Origin: Arthrobacter sp. P2b
Lineage (GTDB): Bacteria; Actinomycetota; Actinomycetes; Actinomycetales; Micrococcaceae
Length of the DNA: 64,000 bases
Direction of reading: 5' to 3'
NCBI RefSeq assembly: GCF_900168295.1
Contig: NZ_FVZL01000001.1
Location: forward strand, 186,001-250,000
Each line of letters opens with the position of its first letter. Positions within the stretch are counted from its first letter, which is position 1. This document shows, in pieces, positions 26,271 to 34,553 of this stretch. The notes beneath the pieces are model-generated. The model was not told where the DNA came from and did not search any database. It saw nothing but the letters and a program-made list of their open reading frames with translations. The position numbers and the translations under genes are program-made.

Positions 26271-26816
26271 GTGAGCGATTTCGACAAGCTCAACGATAGG
26301 CGGGCAATGCCAGAAGACTTACCGCGTTCGGGCGCGAGAATGCGCGATGTAGCCGAAGCAGCAGGCGTATCTGTCGCCACAGTCTCAAATGTCGTCAACC
26401 ATCCAGACCTGGTTGCTTTCCGGACTAGGGAGCGAGTCCAGATCGTCATCCGAGAAATGGATTTTCATCCCGATCCGCACGCGAAGGCGCTGCGTGGACT
26501 GGTGCCAAGCAATGCGAAACCCGGTCCACGAAGGGGGCCAGAGTCTATCCGCAGCGGCCGCCAAAAGGTCATGGAAACGCAATTGAATCCTGTCACTGAC
26601 TCCTGTTTTGCCCCTGCGAATTCTGGCCTCGATCTGGAGATTCTAATGCCCGGGAACCAACTTACGTTGCGGGTGGGGCCAGAACTCCTGAGCGGCACAG
26701 TGGACGAAGTGATGCCAGATAAATCGTGTTTCTGGATCTGGACTGACGGTGGCATGGGCCGCCGCATGATTGACAGTAGCGAGGCAGCGGCCGCAGATGC
26801 GAAAACCGGTACCTAA
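26271..26816 (+). CDS. LacI-type HTH protein lacking the sugar-binding domain, with an unassigned C-terminal domain (181 aa)
   Basis: The HTH is a clear LacI type (MRDVAEAAGVSVATVSNVVN at about residues 24-43), followed by the hinge-like stretch HPDPHAKALRGLVPSN. The usual 270-residue ligand domain is absent. Instead, after a basic linker, the last 60 residues contain a short beta-rich segment (LMPGNQLTLRVGPELLSGTV, then SCFWIWTDGG) that resembles a small barrel. The start is GTG at 26271 with GAAAGG six bases upstream; the frame upstream is not convincing. It may be a ligand-independent DNA-binding protein. The flanking regions (26083-26270 and 26817-27005) show no other gene. Confidence 0.65.
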   Translation: MSDFDKLNDRRAMPEDLPRSGARMRDVAEAAGVSVATVSNVVNHPDLVAFRTRERVQIVIREMDFHPDPHAKALRGLVPSNAKPGPRRGPESIRSGRQKVMETQLNPVTDSCFAPANSGLDLEILMPGNQLTLRVGPELLSGTVDEVMPDKSCFWIWTDGGMGRRMIDSSEAAAADAKTGT

Positions 26817-27005
26817 ACCTGCTCGTTACGTCGACATATAATCCGGCCCACAGGGCCTTCGCCCAGTTAGGGCACACCCCAACCTGACGTCAGGCGACTC
26901 CCAAAATCGCGTCAGGATAGGACCTAATCGGTTAATACCAGACGGCCCTTCAGGGAAGTCCTAAGCCTCATCCTGACAGCTTCGGGCACGCGTCCGCCCG
27001 AGCCG

Positions 27006-27956
27006 TCACCCAACCCGCGCATCAAACCGCCGCCGGTATTCCGTCGGCGTGGTGGAAAAAGCGGCCGCGAAGTTCTGCCGCAGGGTCACGGCGTTGCCGA
27101 ACCCGCAGTCGGCGGAGATCTGATCTATCGACAGGTCCGTGGTCTCCAAAAGCCGCCGGGCGGCATCAAGTCGGCGAGCGCGGATCCAGGCGGCCGGGGT
27201 TGTCCCCGTTGCTGCCCGGAAGGTGCGGACAAAGGTGCGGCGGCTCAGGTGTGCCTGCGCCGCGAGCCGGTCAATGGTCAGCGGTTCACCGAGCCGGCCC
27301 AGAGCCCATTCGAGCAGGCGCGAGATGGGATCATCCGTGGAGCGCCCCGGCACCGGGTGCTCGATGTACTGCGCCTGCCCGCCCTCCCGGTGCGGAGCGA
27401 TGACCAGGCTGCGTGCCACCTGGTTCGCCGCCTCCGCCCCGAGCCGGGCGCGGACCAGGTGCAGGCAGGCGTCCAGCGCAGAGGCCGTGCCGGCGGAGGT
27501 GAGGACGTCACCGTGGTCGATGTACAGCACGGACCGGTCGAGCGGCACATCGGGGTGCCGCACAGCAAGAGAATCAAAGGCCTGCCAATGGGTGACCGCC
27601 CCACGCCCCGCCAGCAACCCCGCGTCGGCGACGGGGATCGCGCCAAGGCACAACCCCAAAATCGGCGCCCCTCGCCCGTGCGCCCCTTGGAGCACCTGCC
27701 GCAGCGAATCGCTGGGGACGCGCCCGTCGTCGAACCATGACGGAACCACCACCACGTCCGCTTCTTCCGCGGCCGCGGGCCCCTTCACCTCGCCCAGCCG
27801 GTAGCCCTCGGCGCTTGTAATACCGCCCTCCTGGTCAGTAAAAAGAACAGTCTTCCAATCGGCAAGACCCTGACGGGCCACCTCATCAAAGACCATCTGC
27901 GGAACAGCAAGGTGGAACATCGTCGCGCCATCGAAGGCGTACACCGCGATCCTCAA
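27006..27956 (-). CDS. GlxA-type transcriptional regulator: DJ-1/PfpI-like domain plus AraC HTH (316 aa)
   Basis: Residues 1-170 form a DJ-1/PfpI-like domain with the elbow LGLCLGAIPVADAG. The C-terminal 100 residues are an AraC HTH pair (LTIDRLAAQAHLSRRTFVRT and LSIDQISADCGFGNAVTLRQ). The start is TTG at 27956 with GGAAGGGG just upstream. The frame is open far beyond this, but that part overlaps the divergent gene and is not protein-like. It is divergent from the isochorismatase-type gene by about 136 bases and probably regulates it and the SMR pair. Confidence 0.9.
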   Translation of the reverse strand: MRIAVYAFDGATMFHLAVPQMVFDEVARQGLADWKTVLFTDQEGGITSAEGYRLGEVKGPAAAEEADVVVVPSWFDDGRVPSDSLRQVLQGAHGRGAPILGLCLGAIPVADAGLLAGRGAVTHWQAFDSLAVRHPDVPLDRSVLYIDHGDVLTSAGTASALDACLHLVRARLGAEAANQVARSLVIAPHREGGQAQYIEHPVPGRSTDDPISRLLEWALGRLGEPLTIDRLAAQAHLSRRTFVRTFRAATGTTPAAWIRARRLDAARRLLETTDLSIDQISADCGFGNAVTLRQNFAAAFSTTPTEYRRRFDARVG

Positions 27957-28092
27957 AAGTGCCCCTTCCGCTATATTGGCCCGAATCCATCGTATATCCG
28001 CCTTCGTGCCACTGTTGGCAACCACCGGCAACCGGAAGACTGGAAAAGCCGCCACAAGGCAGGCCAAAGAACCAACAGGGAGAACCATCAAC

Positions 28093-28731
28093 ATGAGCAC
28101 CCCCCGCCGCGCCCTCATCCTCATCGACGTGCAGCAGCAGTACTTCAGCGGCCCCCTCGAAATCCAGTACCCGCCGCACCAGGAGTCCCTGCCCACCATC
28201 GCGCGTGCAGTAGACGCCGCCACCGCCGCGGGCATGCCCGTTGCCGTCATCCAGCACACCGCAGGTGAAGGAGCACCGGTCTTCGCGCCCGGCACGCCAG
28301 GCTTCGAGCTGCACCCCGAAATTGAGCGCCGCAAAACCGCCGGGTGGAAGTCGCTGGTCAAGCAGTACGGCTCCGTCTACGCCGGCACGGACCTCGCCGA
28401 GTGGCTGCGGCAGCACGACGTCGACACGGTCACCCTGGCCGGCTACATGACCAATAACTGCGTGCTCGCCTCCGCCGTGGAGGCAGAGTTCCTTGGCTTC
28501 ACCACAGAGGTTCTCTCCGACGCCACCGGCGCCATCAACCTCGCCAACGACGCAGGCTTCGCCGACGCAAAGGCCGTGCACACGACACTCCTCACCCTGC
28601 TGAACTCGAACTGGGCAGCGGTGGCCGATACTGATACGTGGACCAACGCACTGCACACCCGGCAGGCGCTCGCAGGCAGTGACCTCGGCAGCTCCGCCAT
28701 CGCGGGCTCCGAACTGGTCCCCCAGGCCTAA
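28093..28731 (+). CDS. Isochorismatase-family cysteine hydrolase (212 aa)
   Basis: The fold is that of isochorismatase/nicotinamidase-like hydrolases. The catalytic triad is visible: aspartate in ALILIDVQQQYF, lysine in SLVKQYGSVYAG, and cysteine in GYMTNNCVLASAVEAE. The family cleaves amide or vinyl-ether bonds. ATG at 28093 follows GGGAGA. A GlxA-type regulator is divergent on the left. The SMR exporter genes lie 117 bases downstream after a structured region, so the enzyme and exporter could handle the same toxic nitrogen compound; that is inference. Confidence 0.9.
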   Translation: MSTPRRALILIDVQQQYFSGPLEIQYPPHQESLPTIARAVDAATAAGMPVAVIQHTAGEGAPVFAPGTPGFELHPEIERRKTAGWKSLVKQYGSVYAGTDLAEWLRQHDVDTVTLAGYMTNNCVLASAVEAEFLGFTTEVLSDATGAINLANDAGFADAKAVHTTLLTLLNSNWAAVADTDTWTNALHTRQALAGSDLGSSAIAGSELVPQA

Positions 28732-28738
28732 CCAGCGC

Positions 28739-28824
28739 CCCGGGCTTCCCACGGGGCAAACGGGGGTGGGAAGCCCGGGAACACCAGCGCCATCAGCGGT
28801 GTTCCCAACAGGGGACCAATCCCC
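28739..28824 (+). promoter_or_regulatory. Structured leader with three successive hairpins before the SMR pair
   Basis: Hairpin 1 pairs 28739-28752 with 28766-28779 (14 bp, perfect). Hairpin 2 pairs 28777-28785 with 28798-28806 (9 bp, perfect) and uses three bases of hairpin 1, so the two compete at their junction. Hairpin 3 pairs 28811-28815 with 28820-28824 over a CCAA loop. AAGGA for the first SMR gene follows at 28836. It may be a terminator for the hydrolase gene or a regulatory leader. I do not recognise a known riboswitch class. Confidence 0.55.
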
Positions 28825-28848
28825 AACCGATCATCAAGGACTGTTTAC

Positions 28849-29205
28849 ATGAAGTGGATTCTTCTCGCCGGCGCGATCCTGAGTGAGGTGACGGCATCCC
28901 TCTCCCTGAAAGCGGCGCTGGATAATCCTGCCTTCTTCATTGTGGTTGTTGCCGGATACACCGCTTCGTTCGGATTCCTCGCAGCAGTCCTCCGCAAAGG
29001 CCTGGGCCTCGGCGTCGCCTACGGCATCTGGGCCGCGCTGGGAGTCACACTCACGGTCCTGCTGGCCGCCCTCATCTTTGGCGAGGCGCTGACCCCGGTG
29101 ATGATGATCGGCGTCGCCATGGTTATCGCCGGCGTGCTCTGCGTGGAACTGGGGTCACACAAAGAACCGGCACAAGAACCCGAGAAAGAAATGGCCCGCT
29201 CATGA
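28849..29205 (+). CDS. Small multidrug resistance (SMR) family transporter, subunit 1 (118 aa)
   Basis: Four hydrophobic segments and the essential glutamate in the first one (LLAGAILSEVTASLSLKAA, Glu near residue 13) define an SMR protein. The third segment has the conserved GVAYGIWAALG. A charged tail of 15 residues follows. It overlaps the second SMR gene by four bases (ATGA). Paired SMR genes usually make a heterodimer, with the two chains in opposite membrane orientations. Drug export or guanidinium-type export are both known in this family, and the sequence does not decide between them. Confidence 0.92.
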   Translation: MKWILLAGAILSEVTASLSLKAALDNPAFFIVVVAGYTASFGFLAAVLRKGLGLGVAYGIWAALGVTLTVLLAALIFGEALTPVMMIGVAMVIAGVLCVELGSHKEPAQEPEKEMARS

Positions 29206-29522
29206 TGTGGCTGCTTCTCGCGGGCGCGATCCTCACCGAGGTCACCGCCACCCTCTTCCTGCGCGTCGCCTCCACCGGCAAGCGCCGCTGGTACATCCCT
29301 GTCGCCGTCGGGTACTTCCTTGCCTTCACCCTCCTCACCCTGACCCTGGACCAGGGCATGAGCCTTGGCGTCGCCTACGGCATCTGGGCGGCCGCCGGCG
29401 TGGCACTGACCGCCCTGGCCAGCCGGGTCTTCTTCAAGGAGGCCATCACCCCCGTCATGATGCTCGGGCTCGGCCTCATCATCGGCGGCGTCCTGCTGAT
29501 CGAGCTCGGCGCGGCACACTAG
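29202..29522 (+). CDS. SMR-family transporter, subunit 2 (106 aa)
   Basis: The second half of the paired SMR system. It begins MWLLLAGAILTEVTATLFL with the conserved glutamate, and has the matching GVAYGIWAAAG in segment three. The tail is short, unlike that of subunit 1. The start overlaps the stop of subunit 1, which supports equimolar synthesis. Basic residues lie between segments one and two (STGKRRWYIP), which may set opposite topology to its partner. Confidence 0.92.
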   Translation: MMWLLLAGAILTEVTATLFLRVASTGKRRWYIPVAVGYFLAFTLLTLTLDQGMSLGVAYGIWAAAGVALTALASRVFFKEAITPVMMLGLGLIIGGVLLIELGAAH

Positions 29523-29549
29523 GGCCGAAGGGGGCACGCCAGGGCCGAA
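29521..29549 (+). repeat. Short direct repeat AGGGCCGAA
   Basis: AGGGCCGAA occurs at 29521-29529 and 29541-29549, 20 bases apart, in the short gap between the SMR pair and the STAND gene. The spacing of two helical turns would suit a regulator site, but it may be chance. Confidence 0.3.
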
Positions 29550-29590
29550 AGTGGTGGACGTGGCCCGCCGGCAGGGTCCAAACTGCGTAG

Positions 29591-32158
29591 ATGGACGCAC
29601 CTGCGGTGTCGATCCGCACACCCGACCAACGCATCAGGGTCTTCGTCAGTTCCACCCTGCGGGAGCTCGAGCCGGAGCGCCGCGCCGTCCGCGAGGCCGT
29701 CGAATCACTGCACCTGGCGCCGGTCATGTTCGAGCTCGGCGCCCGCCCCCACCCGCCGCGCTCCCTGTACCGCTCCTACCTCGCGCAAAGCGACGTGTTC
29801 GTCGGCATCTACGGCGGCAGTTACGGCTGGGTGGCGCCCGGGGAGGACGTGTCCGGGCTCGAGGACGAGTACGCCTTGTCCGCCGGCATGCCCAAGCTGA
29901 TCTACGTCAAGGACGGCGTCACGCGCGAGCCTCGCCTGGACGGGCTGCTGGACCGCATCCGGAACGACGACGACGCCTCCTACAAGAGGTACGGAGACCC
30001 GCAGGAACTCGGCGACCTGGTCCGCGCCGACCTCGCCGTCCTCCTCGCCGAGCGGTTCGACGCCAGCCGCCCGGCCGCGGAGGAACCGCCGCCACAGCAT
30101 TACGACGGCGGGCGCGTGCCTGCGCCGTACAGCGCCATCGTGGGGCGCGGCGGCGCCATTGCCACCGTCCGTGAACTGCTGGACCGGCCCGACGTAAGGC
30201 TCGTAACGCTGGTAGGTCCCGGCGGAATCGGCAAATCCCGGCTCGCCATCGAAGTCGCCGCCGAAATCGCCAAGGAAGGGGCCGACGTCGTTTTTGTCAT
30301 GCTCGAATCCGTCCGTTCGGCGGAGTTCGTTCCGGCGGCCATCGCCCACGAGCTCGGCGTCCGCGACGCCGGCGACGGGCCGCTGGAGGACAAACTGGTC
30401 ACGGCGCTGGAGGGCCGCCGGCTCCTGCTGGTGCTCGACAACATGGAGCACGTGCTGGACGCCACCGCCGTCGTCATGAAGCTGATTTCGGCGCTGCCGG
30501 AACTCACGCTCCTGGTCACCAGCCGCTCTCCCCTGCGGGTGCGCCCCGAGCGCACATTCGAGGTGGCGCCGCTCGAGGTGCCCGCGGAGGACGCCCGGCC
30601 CACACCCGAGACAGCCGCCGGCATCCCGTCCGTGGCGCTGTTCGTTGAACGCGCCCGCGCGGTGCGGCCCGACTTCGGGCTGACCCCCGCCAACTGCGAG
30701 GCGGTGCTCGGGATCTGCCGCGCCCTCGACGGCGTTCCGCTCGCCCTCGAACTCGCAGCAGCCCGCATCCGCACCCTCACCCCCGAATCCATCCTGCAGC
30801 GGCTCGGCACCGGCCTGGGCCTGCTGTCCGGCGGCGCCCGGGACCTGCCGGAACGGCAGCGCACGCTGACCGGAACCATCCTGTGGAGCGTGGACCTCCT
30901 GCCGGCGTCCGCCCGCGCCGCCCTGGCCCGGCTCGCCGTCTTCACGGGCCCGTTCACCCTGGCCGCGGCGGAGGCCCTGGTGGGCGAGGGAGCCCTCGAT
31001 GCCCTCGACGCCCTGGTGGAGTCCAGCCTCGTGAGCCAGCGCGACGTCGGCGGCGAAAGCGTCTTCACCCTCCTGGCCACCGTCCGCTCGTTCGCCGCGT
31101 CCCTCAGCACCCAGGACGAGTGGGACGATGCCCGCGACGACCACGCGCAGTACTTCTTCGGCCTCGCCCACGCGGCCGCGCACGGGCTGCGCACCGGCGA
31201 CCAGGGTCGCTGGCTCGCCGACCTCACGCTCCAGCGGGCCGACCTCGCCTCGGCCGTCGGATGGCTCACCACCCAAGGGCAGTGGGACCGCGCCGCCGAA
31301 CTCGCCTGGTCGCTCTACCTTTACCTCTGGCTCGGCGGGTTGCTGGGCCAGGTCCGCCTCTGGATGACGCGGCTGCTCGATGAAGCGGCGGCGAGCGGTG
31401 AAAGCCTCTCCAGCCGCGCCGAGGCCATCGCCCTGTACTTCACCCGGGCCGTCGCCTTCTGGCAGCAGCAGGACGTGGACCTCGTCGGCGGCCTCACCCG
31501 CAGCGCGCAGCTCTTCGCCCGGTCCGGCGATGCCTCAGGGGAAGCGCTCGCGCTGGTGTCCGCAGCGCTGGCGCGGCTCGCTGCCCCAGTCCCGGACGTC
31601 CAAGGGGCCATCGGCGCCCTGGAGCGCAGCCTGGACTGCTTCCGCGCGGGCGGCGACCGCTGGGGCGAGGCGATGTCCCTCGTCACCATGGGCAGGGTGC
31701 TGCTCGTCGCCGGCGAAGGTGAGGCGGCGGCGTCGCGCTTTGAGGAAAGCCTCGCGCTCGCGGGTGAGGAAGGCGAACCCCTCGGCATCGCCATCGCCCT
31801 GCACCACCGGGGTTGGGCACGCATGCTGCAGGACGACGTCGACGGCGCCGCGCAGGATTTCGCGCGCGGCCTGGAGATCTCGGCGGGCCTCAGCCACGAC
31901 GAAGGCATCGCGTACGGCCTCGAAGGACTGGTGGCCGTCGCGGCGAGGCACGGCGACGTGGCCCGCGCGGGCGAGCTGGCCGGCGCCGCGGAGGCGCTGC
32001 GCCAGCGGACGGGCCTGTTCAATCCTGCCGTCGCCTCCTTCCACGGACCGGTGGTTGAGGCCCTGCGTTCAGGCGGGCTGGGCCGGACGTTCGAAGACGG
32101 CGCCTCCCGCGGCCGTTCCCTGCCGCTGACGGAGGTGCTCGCCAATGCCCACGCGTGA
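29591..32158 (+). CDS. DUF4062-STAND NTPase with TPR-like C-terminus (855 aa)
   Basis: Residues 14-110 form a DUF4062 domain (IRVFVSSTLRELEPERRAVR, then SDVFVGIYGGSYGWV). A STAND/NB-ARC-type ATPase follows, with Walker A LVGPGGIGKSRLAIEVA near residue 206 and Walker B RLLLVLDNMEHVL near 277. The helical region from about 530 onward has TPR-like repeats. The usual LuxR or SARP DNA-binding domain is missing. STAND proteins oligomerise on ligand binding and switch on a linked effector; here DUF4062 would take the effector position. ATG at 29591 has only a weak ribosome site. The stop overlaps the next gene by 14 bases. Confidence 0.88.
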   Translation: MDAPAVSIRTPDQRIRVFVSSTLRELEPERRAVREAVESLHLAPVMFELGARPHPPRSLYRSYLAQSDVFVGIYGGSYGWVAPGEDVSGLEDEYALSAGMPKLIYVKDGVTREPRLDGLLDRIRNDDDASYKRYGDPQELGDLVRADLAVLLAERFDASRPAAEEPPPQHYDGGRVPAPYSAIVGRGGAIATVRELLDRPDVRLVTLVGPGGIGKSRLAIEVAAEIAKEGADVVFVMLESVRSAEFVPAAIAHELGVRDAGDGPLEDKLVTALEGRRLLLVLDNMEHVLDATAVVMKLISALPELTLLVTSRSPLRVRPERTFEVAPLEVPAEDARPTPETAAGIPSVALFVERARAVRPDFGLTPANCEAVLGICRALDGVPLALELAAARIRTLTPESILQRLGTGLGLLSGGARDLPERQRTLTGTILWSVDLLPASARAALARLAVFTGPFTLAAAEALVGEGALDALDALVESSLVSQRDVGGESVFTLLATVRSFAASLSTQDEWDDARDDHAQYFFGLAHAAAHGLRTGDQGRWLADLTLQRADLASAVGWLTTQGQWDRAAELAWSLYLYLWLGGLLGQVRLWMTRLLDEAAASGESLSSRAEAIALYFTRAVAFWQQQDVDLVGGLTRSAQLFARSGDASGEALALVSAALARLAAPVPDVQGAIGALERSLDCFRAGGDRWGEAMSLVTMGRVLLVAGEGEAAASRFEESLALAGEEGEPLGIAIALHHRGWARMLQDDVDGAAQDFARGLEISAGLSHDEGIAYGLEGLVAVAARHGDVARAGELAGAAEALRQRTGLFNPAVASFHGPVVEALRSGGLGRTFEDGASRGRSLPLTEVLANAHA

Positions 32159-33014
32159 GCCGGTCGCAGGGACCGACCACGTGCTGCGCCCGGTACGGTG
32201 GCTGGCAGCCTTCATCCTGCCGTTCCTCCTGATCGCCGCCGCCATCCTCGTCTTCCTCCCCGGCCGCATCGCGGAACTGTTCGCCTGGCCCATCAGGCCG
32301 CCCCTCACCGGAATGATCCTGGGCTCGGCGTATATCGGCGGGATCATCTTCTTCGCCGCCGTCCTCCGGACGGGCCAGTGGCACCGCGTGCGGCGCGGAT
32401 TCCTGCCCGTCTTCGTCTTTGCGTCACTGCTGGGCATCGCCACCGCGCTGCATGAAGGGCTGTTTACGCGGAATCTCTCGTTTTTCGCCTGGGCGGCGCT
32501 CTACGCGTCCACCCCGTTCCTCGTGGCCGCGGCCGCCCTCGCCCAGCGCCGCGCGGATCCGCAGGTTCCGGCGCCGCGCGATGTGCTGATCCCGGACCAC
32601 GTTGCCCGGGCGCTGGTGGGGGTGGGCGGCGTGGCCACCCTGACGGGCCTGGTGATGTTCCTGTTCCCGGCGCTGTTCATTCAGAGCTGGGGCTGGGACC
32701 TCACTCCGCTGACCGCCCGGACGCTGGGAGCGGTCCTCAGCCTCACCGGGTTCGTGAACGCGCCCATGGTGGTGGACCGCCGGTGGAGCAGCTACCGCGT
32801 CCTCTTTGCCGCCCAGCTGGTCAGCCTCGTATTCATCCTGGCCTCGGTCGCCGTCGGCAGTTCCGACGTGCACTGGGAGCGGCCTGCCGCGTGGGCGTTC
32901 GTGACCCTCGTGCTGCTCGCCCTCGTGTCCTACGGAGCGCTCACACTGTGGGCGGAGCTGCGGCTGAGGCGCGCGGGGGCGTCCGCCGGCACCACCGCCG
33001 AACGTTTCGGGTAG
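32145..33014 (+). CDS. Polytopic membrane protein of unknown function (289 aa)
   Basis: About eight hydrophobic segments (for example AAFILPFLLIAAAILVFLPG and FVTLVLLALVSYGALTLWAE) and no soluble domain. I do not recognise a transporter signature. The ATG at 32145 lies inside the end of the STAND gene in another frame, so the two are translationally coupled and probably work together. The C-terminus is short and basic. Confidence 0.75.
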   Translation: MPTREPVAGTDHVLRPVRWLAAFILPFLLIAAAILVFLPGRIAELFAWPIRPPLTGMILGSAYIGGIIFFAAVLRTGQWHRVRRGFLPVFVFASLLGIATALHEGLFTRNLSFFAWAALYASTPFLVAAAALAQRRADPQVPAPRDVLIPDHVARALVGVGGVATLTGLVMFLFPALFIQSWGWDLTPLTARTLGAVLSLTGFVNAPMVVDRRWSSYRVLFAAQLVSLVFILASVAVGSSDVHWERPAAWAFVTLVLLALVSYGALTLWAELRLRRAGASAGTTAERFG

Positions 33015-33054
33015 GGCTTAGGCTGGCCCTAGACGCAATGGACAGGAGACCGAC

Positions 33055-33738
33055 GTGGCCGAGACACTGACCGACCCGCAGGTGGCTGAGCTGATGGCCG
33101 AGCTCGCCGCGCTCGAGGACCCCAGGGCACGCGAGGTGAACGAAAAGCACGGTGACGACCACGGCGTGAACCTGGCCAAGCTGCGCGCCATCGCGAAGCG
33201 GCTCAAGATCCAGCATGACCTGGCCCGCCAGCTGTGGTCGACCGGCGACACGGCGGCCAGGCTGCTGGCACTGCTGGTATGCCGGCCGAAGGCGTTCGAA
33301 CCTGGCGAACTGGACACCATGCTGCGCGAGGCGCGGTCCCCCAAGGTGCAGGACTGGCTGGTGAACTACGTGGTGAAGAAGGGCCCGCACGCCGAAGAAC
33401 TGCGGCAGGCCTGGTTCACCGATCCGGATCCGATAGTGGCCAGCGCCGGCTGGGCCCTCACCAGCGAACGCGTGGTGAAGAAGCCCGAGGGCCTCGACCT
33501 TGACGGCCTGCTGGACATCATCGAGGCGGAAATGCAGGGTGCTCCCGATCGATTGCAGTGGGCCATGAACACGTGCCTGGCGCAGATCGGGATTGAGCAC
33601 GCCGGGCACCGCGCCCGTGCCCTGGAGATCGGCGAGCGCCTGCAGGTCCTCAAGGATTACCCGACCCCTGCGGGCTGCACGTCCCCGTTCGCGCCCAGCT
33701 GGATCAACGAGATGGTGCGACGTAAGCAGGATCAGTAG
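33055..33738 (+). CDS. AlkD-like HEAT-repeat protein (DNA alkylation repair family, 227 aa)
   Basis: An all-helical protein with HEAT-like repeats. NLAKLRAIAKRLKIQHDLAR resembles the start of AlkD-type glycosylases, which remove alkylated bases, and DWLVNYVVKKGPHAEELRQA lies in a middle repeat. I cannot verify the catalytic aspartate, so a role in repair is probable, not certain. GTG at 33055 has AGGAGA upstream. The last 35 bases overlap a gene on the opposite strand. Confidence 0.75.
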   Translation: MAETLTDPQVAELMAELAALEDPRAREVNEKHGDDHGVNLAKLRAIAKRLKIQHDLARQLWSTGDTAARLLALLVCRPKAFEPGELDTMLREARSPKVQDWLVNYVVKKGPHAEELRQAWFTDPDPIVASAGWALTSERVVKKPEGLDLDGLLDIIEAEMQGAPDRLQWAMNTCLAQIGIEHAGHRARALEIGERLQVLKDYPTPAGCTSPFAPSWINEMVRRKQDQ

Positions 33739-34045
33739 GTCCGGGAGCCTGGATCTCCAGCAGCATCATGGCCAGTGCGATGGGTATGAGGGCCAGCCCG
33801 ACGACGTTTTGAAGGATGCTGTCGGGCATCTGGATGGCCAGCCCTCCAACCACGACGGCGGGAAGCGCCATCGAGATGATCGTGTGGAGGGACCTGCGCT
33901 GTAAGGCAGCCCACACGGATGCCCCGGCAAATACGATCGCTCCGAGCAGGACCATGCGGTGCCCTTCAACATATGTTGGCGGACGCACCAGGAAACTGAA
34001 GCTGTCAGCCAAGCCGCACGCCATGGCCGACGCTGCGACCAGCAC
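33704..34045 (-). CDS. Small membrane protein, start codon uncertain (113 aa)
   Basis: Three or four hydrophobic segments (MVLLGAIVFAGASVWAALQR, HTIISMALPAVVVGGLAI) and a Pro-rich tail. The only usable start is GTG at 34045, which falls inside the first membrane segment and has no close ribosome site. The frame upstream still reads like a membrane-protein N-terminus (WRLIRWKEGLWALFVL) but has no ATG, GTG or TTG. The gene may therefore use CTG or have lost its start. The 3-prime end overlaps the AlkD-like gene by 35 bases. Confidence 0.45.
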   Translation of the reverse strand: MLVAASAMACGLADSFSFLVRPPTYVEGHRMVLLGAIVFAGASVWAALQRRSLHTIISMALPAVVVGGLAIQMPDSILQNVVGLALIPIALAMMLLEIQAPGPTDPAYVAPSR

Positions 34046-34101
34046 AAACAGCGCCCACAGCCCTTCCTTCCACCGGATGAGTCTCCACGCCGCCCGGGGT
34101 T

Positions 34102-34553
34102 TCAGGAAGATCGCCTCCGCACGCCACGCGACAGGACATCCGCGCGCGCTGCTTCCACAAATTTTTCGACATCTTCCCGGCAGCTTTCGCCCAGCACATT
34201 CAAGCTTTTCCGGCTCTCTACCTTTTTCAATGCGGTGATGCGTGTTAGCGCTTCACGAGCCAGCTCGGCTATGCGTTTGTGCTAGTAAGTAGCCCCACCC
34301 CGTAGTACGCAGACCACGCGGAACCACGGGCGCGGTGAACGTCATCGTCCACTGTCTTTTCATCCACGTCGTGGCCCTCGAACCACTCGTCCATAACCGC
34401 ACGTCTGTACTCCATGGCGGCCGCTGCAAAGTTCCGGTACGCCTCTATGCGCGTCTCGTGAAGTCGGGTGTCCCATGCATTCTTGCGGTTGAAGGCATAA
34501 GTCAGAACCGCGCCGAGCAAAGCACCAAGGAGACCGATAATGGCAGCGTCCAT
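34102..34553 (-). pseudogene. Frameshifted single-TM hypothetical gene
   Basis: From ATG 34553 the product begins with a membrane helix (AAIIGLLGALLGAVLTYAF) and a charged helix, then stops at TAG 34269 soon after AWSAYYGVGLLTS. In a frame shifted by one base, the sequence stays open to 34102 and reads as a natural helical continuation (AELAREALTRITALKKV, then CREDVEKFVEAARADVL). The break lies between 34269 and 34284. It could be a real mutation, programmed shifting or a sequencing error. Only the first 94 residues are made if nothing corrects it. Confidence 0.55.

Noticed and set aside
27957..28361. N-terminal extension of the GlxA-type regulator by 135 codons
   Set aside because: The added residues overlap the divergent hydrolase gene and are not protein-like. 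TTG at 27956 has a good ribosome site and begins the known domain.
28739..28824. Guanidine riboswitch before the SMR genes
   Set aside because: No ACGR loops or known consensus were seen; the hairpins are reported only as a structured leader.
29705..31276. 523-codon open frame opposite the STAND gene
   Set aside because: Repetitive Gly/Arg/Glu composition, no recognisable domain; the opposite frame has Walker motifs.
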